A stretch of DNA of 64,000 nt from Sporanaerobacter acetigenes DSM 13106 (GTDB taxonomy: Bacteria; Bacillota; Clostridia; Tissierellales; Sporanaerobacteraceae). Position 1 is the stretch's first letter. Each line of letters begins with the position of its first letter. The DNA lies in assembly GCF_900130025.1 (NCBI RefSeq), contig NZ_FQXR01000004.1:1-64000 (forward strand), read 5' to 3'. A program made the position numbers and the translations under genes. This document shows positions 54,049 to 62,630 of this stretch, in pieces. The notes under the pieces are model-generated. The model searched no databases, had not been told where the DNA came from, and saw only the letters and a list, made by a program, of their open reading frames with translations.

Positions 54049-54247
54049 CTATTCATGGCAAGACTTGCACAGGGATTGAAGATTGTTAATGTCATAGAAT
54101 AAGTCTTCGTTACCTTTATGAGGTTCTATATGGTCTACTGCTATTGTATTCTCTATCCATTTCCTTTTGATGTGCCTTGCAGTATTTCCCTTCTGTTAGC
54201 TCTGGACAGCCTGGGTACTTGCAGGGCTTCTTTGGTTTCCTTGGCAT
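54049..54247 (-). pseudogene. Phage HNH endonuclease remnant
   Basis: From ATG 54247 (GGAGGTGAAAGAGA upstream) the frame reads MPRKPKKPCKYPGCPELTEG and on to KEMDREYN, the usual start of the small HNH proteins encoded beside phage terminases. It stops at TAA shortly after. In another frame VDHIEPHKGNEDLFYDINNL and SLCKSCHE complete the HNH end. About 35 central codons are missing and the frame is shifted, so the gene is dead. Confidence 0.8.
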
Positions 54248-54276
54248 TCTCTTTCACCTCCAAAAATGGACATAGA

Positions 54277-54310
54277 AAAAGCCCTTAAAAAAACATCTCT
54301 AAGGGCTTTA
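54277..54310 (-). terminator. Terminator after the DUF4065 gene
   Basis: TAAAGCCCTTA pairs with TAAGGGCTTT on the minus strand and is followed by TTTCT. It lies about 70 bp past the antitoxin stop. Confidence 0.8.
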
Positions 54311-54381
54311 CACATCCTAATTTCTATTACCTATAGATAATTAATATTTTTATTCGTTTGACAGAGTTATTTTATATTTTA

Positions 54382-55380
54382 TCAATATAGCTTATTGAAA
54401 AGATCAGTACTATAATCACTAATATCTGATATATTAAGCATGTTATGCTTTAGTTTAATAGCTTCGAAATACTTTCTTATCAGATCTTTTTCAATAATTC
54501 GGTCTGAACTTTCATCATCTCTTAAACCTACTCTAGTAATACTCCATGGCATTTCTGCATGAGTCATCTTTTCTAGCACCTTCCCACTATAACAACCGAA
54601 ATTTCTAATTACGCTGTCTAAAATCTCCTTTTCTATCTTAGCCAATTCTATATCAGTGTAGTCACACTCATTTTCCTCGATAGGATTGTAGCCATAGTTT
54701 TTATATTTATAGTACACACTTCTATATACAGGCCCATGTACCCAAGCTTCACAATTATTATGGAATAGATATTCACCTGTAAAAGCTTTGAAAAAGCCCT
54801 GGGCATAGTATAATAGTTTTTGTAATGCCAAAGGTGTTATATCTGAACAACTTACCAAAAGGTATTTTACAACATGATCAATCTTATCCTCAGATTTAAC
54901 AGTTATAAAATTCTCCTTTTCAATATCCACTAATGCCTCACTACAACGCTTATATGCAACATCTGTTATACTATCTTTATTTTCCTCTAGTAACTTCTTC
55001 ATATCCTTCGGGTCATTAAGGATTGTTTTTAAAGTATCTGAATATTGTTTAGTAGGAATATCTCCATCCAAATATCTAGTAAGAGTACCTTCACCCCATC
55101 CTAATAGCAAGGATAAAGGTCTTTTACCAATATCATACTTATCTAATATAAGTTCCATTTCTGAAACAGAAATCAACCCCTCTTTTTCCCTAAAAGCATT
55201 ATCTAGCATTTTAAGATTATAATCACGAATATCAGCTACAAATATTTCACTTCCACACTCACTACAAATTGCTACTTTCCCTATATACTCAATTTCTTTA
55301 CCTTTGATGTTTTTTGTCATTTTCTTTTCTCTGATATAGTACTCTACCATATCATGACATTTTTCACAAAATCCTAACAT
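54382..55380 (-). CDS. MqsA-like antitoxin with Panacea/DUF4065 domain
   Basis: A 332-residue protein. The N-terminal zinc ribbon has FCEKCHDM and ICSECGSEIF (four Cys), then an MqsA-like helix-turn-helix (LLGWGEGTLTRYLDGDIPTK), and a C-terminal DUF4065 (Panacea) domain (LALQKLLYYAQGFFKAFTGE, CEAWVHGPVYRSVYYKYKNY). Panacea domains occur in antitoxins of many type II systems. ATG 55380 follows AAAGGAGG. The MqsR-type toxin gene lies directly upstream and is frameshifted, so the antitoxin may now be redundant or may act on other toxins. Confidence 0.85.
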   Translation of the reverse strand: MLGFCEKCHDMVEYYIREKKMTKNIKGKEIEYIGKVAICSECGSEIFVADIRDYNLKMLDNAFREKEGLISVSEMELILDKYDIGKRPLSLLLGWGEGTLTRYLDGDIPTKQYSDTLKTILNDPKDMKKLLEENKDSITDVAYKRCSEALVDIEKENFITVKSEDKIDHVVKYLLVSCSDITPLALQKLLYYAQGFFKAFTGEYLFHNNCEAWVHGPVYRSVYYKYKNYGYNPIEENECDYTDIELAKIEKEILDSVIRNFGCYSGKVLEKMTHAEMPWSITRVGLRDDESSDRIIEKDLIRKYFEAIKLKHNMLNISDISDYSTDLFNKLY

Positions 55381-55442
55381 CTAGGTTACCTCCTTTTTAT
55401 TAATCACCATTATTAATCTTATTTTATATATTATCAAGCTAT

Positions 55443-55866
55443 TTATTTAAACAAATATTCTATTGGTTTATTTCTTTTATGAAAAGATACAATGAACACA
55501 AAATCATCGCCATTCCTTATTTGAGTCATATTAATTTTAATATATATCAACATTTTCTAAAGTACCCCAATAATCTAATTCTTGGCACTTACAGAATATG
55601 TACAATTTTTCATGAGAAAATTCTTCATTATCATTATCAACCGCATAACAAAAATCATCATACTGAATACCTAATAGTATTTCTTTTTCTTTTTTTGTAT
55701 CAATTTTATAATCTTCAATAAAGTCCATATTTTCTTGTCTATTTTCATTTTGTGCAATTGAATACTTACCATCTAATATGAATTTTCTAAATTTAGAAAG
55801 ATAGGCTTTTATCTCATCTGGAGTAAGATCGGTATATTTCTTTGTTTCTTTTTTAGTATTAACCAA
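55443..55866 (-). pseudogene. Frameshifted MqsR-family toxin
   Basis: From TTG 55866 (GAAGGGAGAG upstream) the frame reads an MqsR-like toxin: IKAYLSKFRKFILDGKYSIA, IDTKKEKEILLGIQYDDFCY, ending TLENVDIY then TAA at 55537. Two bases back, the frame resumes: IKINMTQIRNGDDFVFIVSF and then HKRNKPIEYLFK to TAA 55443, which is the expected last strand of MqsR (IVSF). The shift lies in an ATATATAT run and equals loss of one AT unit. The ORF is thus a broken toxin next to an intact antitoxin. Confidence 0.8.
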
Positions 55867-56012
55867 ATCTTAATCTCTCCCTTCTTCTAGAAGAATACAA
55901 TTATACATTAATTATACCAAAAACACAATATAAAAATGTATTTATTGATACAATATATTTAATTTATGTATTAAATATTTATGATTTTCTATCTTTTACA
56001 TCTTATATATTA

Positions 56013-56080
56013 CTACACTTTGATAGTGACATTCGTAGTAGCTTTTCCCCCAGATATATTTTCTAAATTTGAAGATAGAA
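56013..56080 (-). pseudogene. C-terminal scrap of an exported protein
   Basis: A short frame ending SGGKATTNVTIKV then TAG resembles the last strands of an extracellular beta domain, without any start. The surrounding 55867-56172 holds the toxin promoter and a terminator and no other gene. Confidence 0.25.
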
Positions 56081-56110
56081 AAAGACCAACTAATAATTAG
56101 CTGATCTTTT
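56080..56110 (-). terminator. Terminator after the truncated stalk-domain gene
   Basis: AAAAGATCAGCTAAT pairs with ATTAGTTGGTCTTTT, followed by a T run on the minus strand. Confidence 0.75.
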
Positions 56111-56172
56111 AAAAAATCTTATTGTAGTACATTAATTTTACCTGCATATATCTCCATTGATTAATGTTTTAT

Positions 56173-56865
56173 TTATTCTGCTATGATTATAATCTTTGCG
56201 TCTTGTCCCCAAAATATTTGTGCTCCAAAAGTTTCACCTATGAATCTAAGAGGAACTAGGGTACTACCATTTTCTATTTTTGCTGGAACATCAAGTTGTA
56301 CCTTTTCACCATTCACATATGCTTCCTTATCTCCAATTTTCAACTTTATTGAAACATCATCTCTAGTTATTGTTGCAGTACTGGTCTTTCCATCCCAATC
56401 AACTTTTGCTCCCATAGCCTCTGTTATGGCTCTAATAGGCACTAAAGTTCTGCCATTTTCTACTTTTGGTTTGGTTTTAGAAAAATTAATCTTCTTGTTG
56501 TTATAGTATGTCTTGATTCCATCTTCAAGTTTAACCTTATCAAAAGAATCATATTTAAATTCATGCTCTACTGTAGATTCAGTTAAGTCTAGACCTTTGT
56601 TAGGACTTTGAATTATAAAACTCCAATATTTACATTCCCCAGGATTCAATTTCATGTCAGCTAATTTAACTTCATCTGTAGGTTCATCAACAACTTCTGC
56701 ATGTGCAACAAGTTCTCTATTCACATCATATACGTCGAAGGATAAACCCGTAACTCCAGATACTGGTGTATTACTTACATTGTAAAAATACCCTTCAACT
56801 ACTAATTCTTCTTGACATGTACATATCCCCTTTCTAAGCTTGCTATACATATATATTGCATGCAA
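56173..56865 (-). pseudogene. 5'-truncated protein with copper-amine-oxidase-N (stalk) domain
   Basis: The C-terminal half has two stalk repeats (GRTLVPIRAITEAMGAKVDW, GSTLVPLRFIGETFGAQIFW) of the copper amine oxidase N-terminal type, used in wall-associated proteins. Residues 18-117 form a SLAP- or FxLYD-like beta domain (EELVVEGYFYNVSNTPVSG). A signal peptide is expected but absent: the frame starts at a TTG a few bases from the A+C repeat at 56871. The 5' end was therefore probably lost when the repeat moved or recombined. If translated, the product would stay in the cytosol. Confidence 0.65.
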
Positions 56866-56870
56866 GTTAA

Positions 56871-57020
56871 TTTATGTTAATTGTACCAATATTATATTCG
56901 CCATTTTTTCATTTTTCCCTCTTTTTTCATGAAATTAAAATAAAAAAAATAAACTCACCTTACAGGTATTTCTACCTGCAAGGTGAGTTTTGCGACAGGG
57001 AGAACCGTCCCTACTGTCGC
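56871..57020. repeat. Full-length A element joined to C
   Basis: The longest copy in the window: AT-rich left part with TTAATTGTACCAATATT, A hairpin (56951-56990; AACTCACCTTACAGGTA with TACCTGCAAGGTGAGTT) and C (56992-57020). The last base of C is the G of the TAG stop of the next gene. Confidence 0.85.
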
Positions 57021-58126
57021 TATCTTGCAGTCTTAGTAAAGGTTCCTTCCGCTCTACTATTGACTCTATAATATTCACCTTTATCATAGTTTCCTATATA
57101 TATATGTCCTACTATATAATAGTCATCATAGTAACGGTCACGATAATCATAGTCATAGTAACGAATCATTTTATCGGATACTCTATCCAAAATCCCTGCT
57201 ATCTGAGCCGAAGTAAGTTCATTAAATTGAGTTTCACTATCACTATAAAGATCAATCTCAAAAGAAATTCTTCGATTATCAACATCCAGTCTACTTAAAC
57301 GAGCATCCCTTATTCCCTTTTCTTTGAATTCATCATATACTATACCATCTATATATTTATCATATTCATCATATCCATACCTATCTGCTGTCCTACCATC
57401 ATAAGAAATATTTACTTTGCTATCTCTCTTTTTGCTAAATGTCATGGCATCTTTTTTATAGAATTCATCGTATATTGAGCCATAAATATCTACATTGGTG
57501 AATTCTTTAGATATGATATCTGTTATATCTTCTATCATATCTTTTTTGTTATTGTACCCCATTTTGTTCCAAGCACTCTCTTGTCTGCCGTCTCTTAAAT
57601 CCATTCTTATATCTACATCTATTCTATTTGTACTTTCCTTTAATGTTATGTCAAAATCCACATCTTTATAAGTACCATAATTATTGTTTAATTTTTTCTC
57701 TACAGCTTTAAGATCTGTTTCTTCTACAACATTCTTCTTTAATTTTTCAATTTCTTTTTTAAGTTCTTCAATTTCCTTATCTTTCTTTTCTATTTCTGCC
57801 TCATATTGTTCAGATTTGGTATCTATAATCTCTGCTGTATGTGTACTATCATCATACTTGACTTCCAAACCCATCAAATCAGCAATAGCCCTTACAGGAA
57901 CATAAGCACGGCTACCGTATTCATGAACAACAAAGGCAGGTGAACCATATTTGTTTTCTATTTCACTGGTCACATCTTTGCCATCAACTTTAAACTTAAT
58001 TCTACCATGAGTAGCTGTAAGTTTTTTTACATAGATATTGTCAGCAGCTAATGCCACAGTACTTAGTACTAATATCGCTAACATTGTGATTACTAATACC
58101 TTTTTAAACCTACCATTTTTAAACAT
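57020..58126 (-). CDS. Exported stalk-domain protein with coiled coil
   Basis: A 368-residue secreted protein. A signal peptide (KKVLVITMLAILVLSTVALA) is followed by a copper-amine-oxidase-N-like stalk domain (GSRAYVPVRAIADLMGLEVK near residue 70). Next comes a heptad-rich coiled coil (EAEIEKKDKEIEELKKEIEK, residues 108-140), and a C-terminal alpha/beta domain rich in Tyr and Asp. Function unknown; it probably lies in or on the wall. The TAG stop shares its G with a C palindrome. The ATG follows GGGAGGGAT. Confidence 0.8.
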   Translation of the reverse strand: MFKNGRFKKVLVITMLAILVLSTVALAADNIYVKKLTATHGRIKFKVDGKDVTSEIENKYGSPAFVVHEYGSRAYVPVRAIADLMGLEVKYDDSTHTAEIIDTKSEQYEAEIEKKDKEIEELKKEIEKLKKNVVEETDLKAVEKKLNNNYGTYKDVDFDITLKESTNRIDVDIRMDLRDGRQESAWNKMGYNNKKDMIEDITDIISKEFTNVDIYGSIYDEFYKKDAMTFSKKRDSKVNISYDGRTADRYGYDEYDKYIDGIVYDEFKEKGIRDARLSRLDVDNRRISFEIDLYSDSETQFNELTSAQIAGILDRVSDKMIRYYDYDYRDRYYDDYYIVGHIYIGNYDKGEYYRVNSRAEGTFTKTAR

Positions 58127-58224
58127 ACTATCCCTCCCATATTTATTATATTATATATATTGTATCATTAATTTAGATGTGTTTTCAAATATCTTTCTCC
58201 ATTCCTGCACTAATCTAATAAGTT

Positions 58225-58259
58225 AAAAAGAACCCCTTTGGATTTCTCCGCTGGGGTTC
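58225..58259 (-). terminator. Terminator after the S-layer gene
   Basis: GAACCCC at 58253-58259 pairs with GGGGTTC at 58230-58236 on the minus strand, followed by TTTTT. It lies about 50 bp past the stop. Confidence 0.85.
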
Positions 58260-58308
58260 ATCTTTATCCCTCATTACTTATCAGTAATTTAGTGTTAGAG
58301 GTTATGTC

Positions 58309-61236
58309 TTATTTTACTTCTTCTACAGTTACTTCAAATACTTTGTAAGCTCCAACTGCACTAGCTGTAAATTTCACTTCATTATCTGTTGCTGTTGCAT
58401 CACCAGTAAATGCACTTGCTATAGCTGTTGCTACATCATTAGCTGCTAATTTAGTATCTACTATGTCTATAACTTTTGTTATCACTGTGTCATTTTCTGT
58501 AAATGTTACTTTTATTTTTCCTGCTCTATTAGCAGCTGTTACTGTAAATCCATATTCTGCTTTTTCTCCTGCATAGACATCTTTCCCTGCATTATCTAAT
58601 TTTCCTTCTGCCACTTCTATTCCTGTTGTAGCTACATTTACAGTTACTTTAAAGTTTTCATCTAACTTTTTATTAGCACTTGTGAAAACTACTTTTGTAG
58701 AATCTGTAGCATCTACTTCTGCAGTTGCACCAGTATAACTTGCTTCTGCTATTTTATATGCTACTACTTCAGGTGTTTCATTTCCAGTTAAAGCTACGTC
58801 CACTTTACTTTGTCCCTCAACTGTAACTTCTACGTTTGCTGCAGCTGTTGCTCCTTTTGTTACTTTAAATGAATATATTGCCGCTTCTGCTGCTGATGAA
58901 TCTTTACCTAAAGTATTATTAGTATTTGGTGTTACTTTTACTCCTAATGTATTTGGTTCGTTTACATTTACGCCTAATAGTTGTTTAGTTGCAAAGTCAT
59001 AAACTCTAGGTCCTGATAATCTTACACCATCTTTATCTTTGATGTTGTTTAGAACCTCAAATTGTGTGAAGTCTGATGCTTCCCATTCTGGTAATGTTAT
59101 TACTACTTGATTACCATTGCTTTGTGACTCTACTTTACCGCCTAGATCCTTAACATCATATTGTTTCCCGTTTGCACTACGTGTAAATATATAGTTTGTT
59201 GGATTTTCTGCTAATTCTCTATCTACATACATTCTTTCAGTAAATGTAAGTGTAATTTCAGTTGCAACAACTTCACCTCTACGTATATCTTCATATACTT
59301 TTACTGGCTCAACTATTACAAAGTCTGAACCTTTTGCACTTACACTAAAGTCAACATAGTACCTATACATTTTATTTCTTAATGAGCTTCTATCTGTAAA
59401 GTCTTTCACTTCTAGTATATAATCATAATCTTTAAATCTGTTGTTTATATATAAGCCTTCTACATTTACAACTACTACGTCTTTTCTATCTTCGCTTAAA
59501 TATTTAGCTGATACAACTTTACCCTTTTCTTCAAATCTTGAAGCTACTTCTCCTTTATATAGGGTAAAGTGGTCATCTGGCTCAAACTCATTTTCTGAAT
59601 ACTTTCCATTTGCTTGTTTTAAGAAACTACCCTTTACATCCTTATCAAAGTATAGATATATTGTAGCCTTAGATTTGCCTTCATCTTCTACTGATTTACC
59701 GTTTTCATCTGTTTTGTATGCTGGAGTAGTTACTACTTTTTTGTCAATTACTTCTGGTTCTGAGTAGTCTATTTCTGGAGTAGCAACTTTTTTAACTTTT
59801 TCCATTGCAACCTTAGAATGGTTTTGTACTCCTTCTATAGTTACTTCTATGTCTCTTGGTAGTTCTCTTGCAAAAGTATATGCTACTTTATTTGTATCTA
59901 TTTTGCCAGCATCTTCTGCATATATTGTATGTCTTCCTTCTACATAAGAAATATTTCCTACACTTGATCTATTCCAATATGCTTCTACTGAATCTGCATA
60001 TACATCTTTGTCAAATGTAACTTCTACTACATTACCTTTTACTACTACAGCTGTTACTTCTGGTGCTACTTCATCTTTAACTATTTGAATTGGAAATTCA
60101 GCTTCTTCTGATTTAAATCCAGCATAATCTTTCAAAGATTTAATAGTTAAAGTTTTTGCATTTTCTGAGAATGCAGTCTTATGATATGGAGTTAATATTA
60201 TTTCCCTACCATATTGGTCAACCTTCATAGCTACATTTCTATTATCTATTAAGAAACTTCTTTCTTGTGGGTCATCAATTGGTTCGGATGTTATTACTTT
60301 TATACCATATTCTCCTAAAACTTTTACATCTTTAATTACTGGTATTGCATTGTCTTTAGCTACAAAATCATATGTTTTGTTCATAGCTTTATCAATATTT
60401 CTTATTACTAATTCATATTCTACCTTTTCTACTAATGGTTTGTCTAATGATAAGATTACATCGTTTCCGTCTACAGTTACTTTTTCTATTTTTCTTCCTA
60501 CTATTTTATAGTTGTTTGCATCTACCAATTTTGCTTCGTTTGGTAATTTAGCATTTGATAATCTAACTACAACTTCTCCTAAATTTTCAGTTTCTACTTT
60601 TTCTACTTTTAGTTCAGCTGGTGCTGGCATTTCAATTCCTAGGAATTCAGCCAATGTTTTGTCTGAACCTTTCATTTTAAGTCCTAAAGCATTGAAAGTC
60701 ATTTGAGCCATTTGGCCTCTAGTGATTTCTGCTTTTTCTTCTACTTTTAAGTCTTTCATGATTCCTAATTTTTTAGCTGTTTCAAATGCTGCTTTGTATG
60801 CTTCTGCATCATTTACTTCATATCCTAATGCTCTCAATAATACTGTTGCATATTGTTGAGCTGTAAGGAATTCACCATAACCAAATTTTTCTGCATTATG
60901 TCCTTCATAATACTTGTTTGCTTGTGCCCAAGCAAGGTATGGTTTGTAATAATTGTTTGTGATATCCTTAAATGTTGGATATTCTTCAGTCACTGGGAAT
61001 TTCTTTGCTTCTTCCTCAGCTTTCATCAAACGGCTTAATAATACTACTGCATCTTGTCTCTTTAATTGTTTGTCTAGCATCAAGTCTCCTGAATCGCTTC
61101 CTTCAAGGACTCCTGCTTTCTTTAGAAATTCTCCTGCTTCTACTGCTGGATCAACTTTAGCTTCATCAGCAAAAGCAAAAGAGAAACTTCCTAGTACCAT
61201 TGCTAGTACTAATAGTAATGATAAAGTTTTCTTCAT
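58309..61236 (-). CDS. Major S-layer-type protein with three SLH repeats
   Basis: A 975-residue exported protein. The signal peptide (KKTLSLLLVLAMVLGSFSFA) is followed by three SLH repeats at about residues 28-200 (YYKPYLAWAQANKYYEGHN, AEITRGQMAQMTFNALGL), which tether it to the wall. The rest is a chain of beta-rich Ig-like modules rich in Lys, Val, Asp and Glu, ending in alanine/threonine-rich repeats (VEVTVEGQSKVDV and ATAIASAFTGD). It contains no cysteine, as is usual for S-layers. A strong promoter and a structured leader support high expression. The neighbouring S41 protease and FG-GAP genes may relate to envelope maturation. Confidence 0.92.
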   Translation of the reverse strand: MKKTLSLLLVLAMVLGSFSFAFADEAKVDPAVEAGEFLKKAGVLEGSDSGDLMLDKQLKRQDAVVLLSRLMKAEEEAKKFPVTEEYPTFKDITNNYYKPYLAWAQANKYYEGHNAEKFGYGEFLTAQQYATVLLRALGYEVNDAEAYKAAFETAKKLGIMKDLKVEEKAEITRGQMAQMTFNALGLKMKGSDKTLAEFLGIEMPAPAELKVEKVETENLGEVVVRLSNAKLPNEAKLVDANNYKIVGRKIEKVTVDGNDVILSLDKPLVEKVEYELVIRNIDKAMNKTYDFVAKDNAIPVIKDVKVLGEYGIKVITSEPIDDPQERSFLIDNRNVAMKVDQYGREIILTPYHKTAFSENAKTLTIKSLKDYAGFKSEEAEFPIQIVKDEVAPEVTAVVVKGNVVEVTFDKDVYADSVEAYWNRSSVGNISYVEGRHTIYAEDAGKIDTNKVAYTFARELPRDIEVTIEGVQNHSKVAMEKVKKVATPEIDYSEPEVIDKKVVTTPAYKTDENGKSVEDEGKSKATIYLYFDKDVKGSFLKQANGKYSENEFEPDDHFTLYKGEVASRFEEKGKVVSAKYLSEDRKDVVVVNVEGLYINNRFKDYDYILEVKDFTDRSSLRNKMYRYYVDFSVSAKGSDFVIVEPVKVYEDIRRGEVVATEITLTFTERMYVDRELAENPTNYIFTRSANGKQYDVKDLGGKVESQSNGNQVVITLPEWEASDFTQFEVLNNIKDKDGVRLSGPRVYDFATKQLLGVNVNEPNTLGVKVTPNTNNTLGKDSSAAEAAIYSFKVTKGATAAANVEVTVEGQSKVDVALTGNETPEVVAYKIAEASYTGATAEVDATDSTKVVFTSANKKLDENFKVTVNVATTGIEVAEGKLDNAGKDVYAGEKAEYGFTVTAANRAGKIKVTFTENDTVITKVIDIVDTKLAANDVATAIASAFTGDATATDNEVKFTASAVGAYKVFEVTVEEVK

Positions 61237-61293
61237 TTTTCAAAGACCTCCTTTGATATTTTGTTTTTTAAACTTTAAGTACTTTTATAGTTT

Positions 61294-61355
61294 GCAAATC
61301 TTGGCAAGATTCGCATTCTATAAAGTATTATAGCATCATCTGATTTTTAGGTCAA
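61294..61355 (-). promoter_or_regulatory. Strong promoter and leader hairpin of the S-layer gene
   Basis: Minus strand TTGACC (61350-61355), 17 bp, TATAAT (61327-61332). In the transcribed leader GCGAATCTTGCCAAGATTTGC (61294-61314) is a near-perfect hairpin, of the kind that protects abundant S-layer mRNA. AAAGGAGG follows before ATG 61236. Confidence 0.8.
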
Positions 61356-61471
61356 TAAGATAAATGCTATTGTAATCACTTTGTAACATTAGGGAATATT
61401 ATATTTCCCAATTGCTATATGATTATTATATATGATTTGAATCTAAAATACCATTACAGTTGTGTTACAGA

Positions 61472-62602
61472 TTACTGGAGTATTTTCATTGCTTTTTCTA
61501 GTTGCGGATCTTTGGTACCGGCAGATGAGTTTGCCTCTACTACTACATCTGGTACTACACCTTTTCCATTGATGCTCCTCTTTTTAGGTGTCAAGTATTC
61601 GGCTACTGTGAGTTTCATTCCATCTCCATTGGATAGAGGTAGGATTTCCTGCACTGTTCCCTTTCCAAAAGTGGTAACCCCTACAATAGTTCCTGCCTTT
61701 GTGTCTTGGACTGCTCCTGCAAATATTTCTGAAGCACTAGCTGAATTTTTATTTACAAGTACAACTAATTTATATTTAGTCTTTGGAAGTTCTGAATAAT
61801 AGGTTTGTTCTATTTTGTTTTTATATTTTATATGAACTATAGGTCCCTTTGGCACAAAGTGTCTTGAAACTTCTACTATTTCTCCTAAAAGTCCTCCAGG
61901 GTTGTCCCTCAAATCTATAATTATTTTAGAAATATTTTTCTTGTCAAATTCTTTTAATACTGGTATTAGATTTTCATTAGTATTTTCATTAAATTGATTG
62001 ATTTTTATATACCCTATATTTTTGTCAAGGATTTTGTAGCTAATAGGATTTAGTTTTATTTCATCCCTTGTCAATGTAAAATAAATAGGGGAGGCTTGTC
62101 CTTCTCTTTTAACTCCTATTTTGACTTTTGTTCCTTTTTCACCTTTTATGAGTGCTACTACATCTTTAGAAGAAAGGCCTATTGTATTTTTCCCATCTAC
62201 TGAAATCACTTTGTCCTTAGATTTCATTCCTGCTTTGTAGGCTGGACTTCCCTCTACAGGTTCTACTACAACTACATAGCCATCTTGTTCTGAAACCACT
62301 ATCCCTACTCCTACAAAATTTCCAGAGACACTTCCCAAAAGCTCTTCAAATTCAGCCTTTGTATAATAGTTGCTATAGTCATCTAAAAAATAAAATAGCC
62401 CCTTTATTGCTCCCTGTATAAGTTCATTGTCATTTATATCGAAGGCATAGTTATCTTTTACAAGCTCTTTTACTTGATAAAAATAGAGTAGATTGTCCTC
62501 CAATGTATCTTGCCCTTCTCCATAAGATACTAGTGGTACAGATAAAATGATGAGTACCAAAAACAAAGCAATGGTCTTTTTAAACATATTGTTTCTTTTC
62601 AC
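61472..62602 (-). CDS. S41-family C-terminal processing protease (CtpA-like)
   Basis: An exported serine protease of 376 residues. A signal peptide or membrane anchor (KKTIALFLVLIILSVPLVS) precedes a PDZ domain at about 95-180 (GVGIVVSEQDGYVVVVEPVE, GSPAYKAGMKSKDKVISVDG). The catalytic domain shows DLRDNPGGLLGEIV, NKNSASASEIFAGAVQD (Ser nucleophile) and GTTFGKGTVQ-type sequence with the general-base Lys. It trims C-termini of envelope proteins. GTG 62602 lies seven bases after AAGGGGGA. It follows the FG-GAP gene by 28 bp and probably shares its transcript. Confidence 0.94.
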   Translation of the reverse strand: MKRNNMFKKTIALFLVLIILSVPLVSYGEGQDTLEDNLLYFYQVKELVKDNYAFDINDNELIQGAIKGLFYFLDDYSNYYTKAEFEELLGSVSGNFVGVGIVVSEQDGYVVVVEPVEGSPAYKAGMKSKDKVISVDGKNTIGLSSKDVVALIKGEKGTKVKIGVKREGQASPIYFTLTRDEIKLNPISYKILDKNIGYIKINQFNENTNENLIPVLKEFDKKNISKIIIDLRDNPGGLLGEIVEVSRHFVPKGPIVHIKYKNKIEQTYYSELPKTKYKLVVLVNKNSASASEIFAGAVQDTKAGTIVGVTTFGKGTVQEILPLSNGDGMKLTVAEYLTPKKRSINGKGVVPDVVVEANSSAGTKDPQLEKAMKILQ

Positions 62603-62630
62603 AAAAATTCCCCCTTATAGATAAAACTTT

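Noticed and set aside
55537-55866. The 109-residue frame as a complete toxin
   Set aside because: The C-terminal strands expected of MqsR lie immediately downstream in another frame, so the short frame is a truncation.
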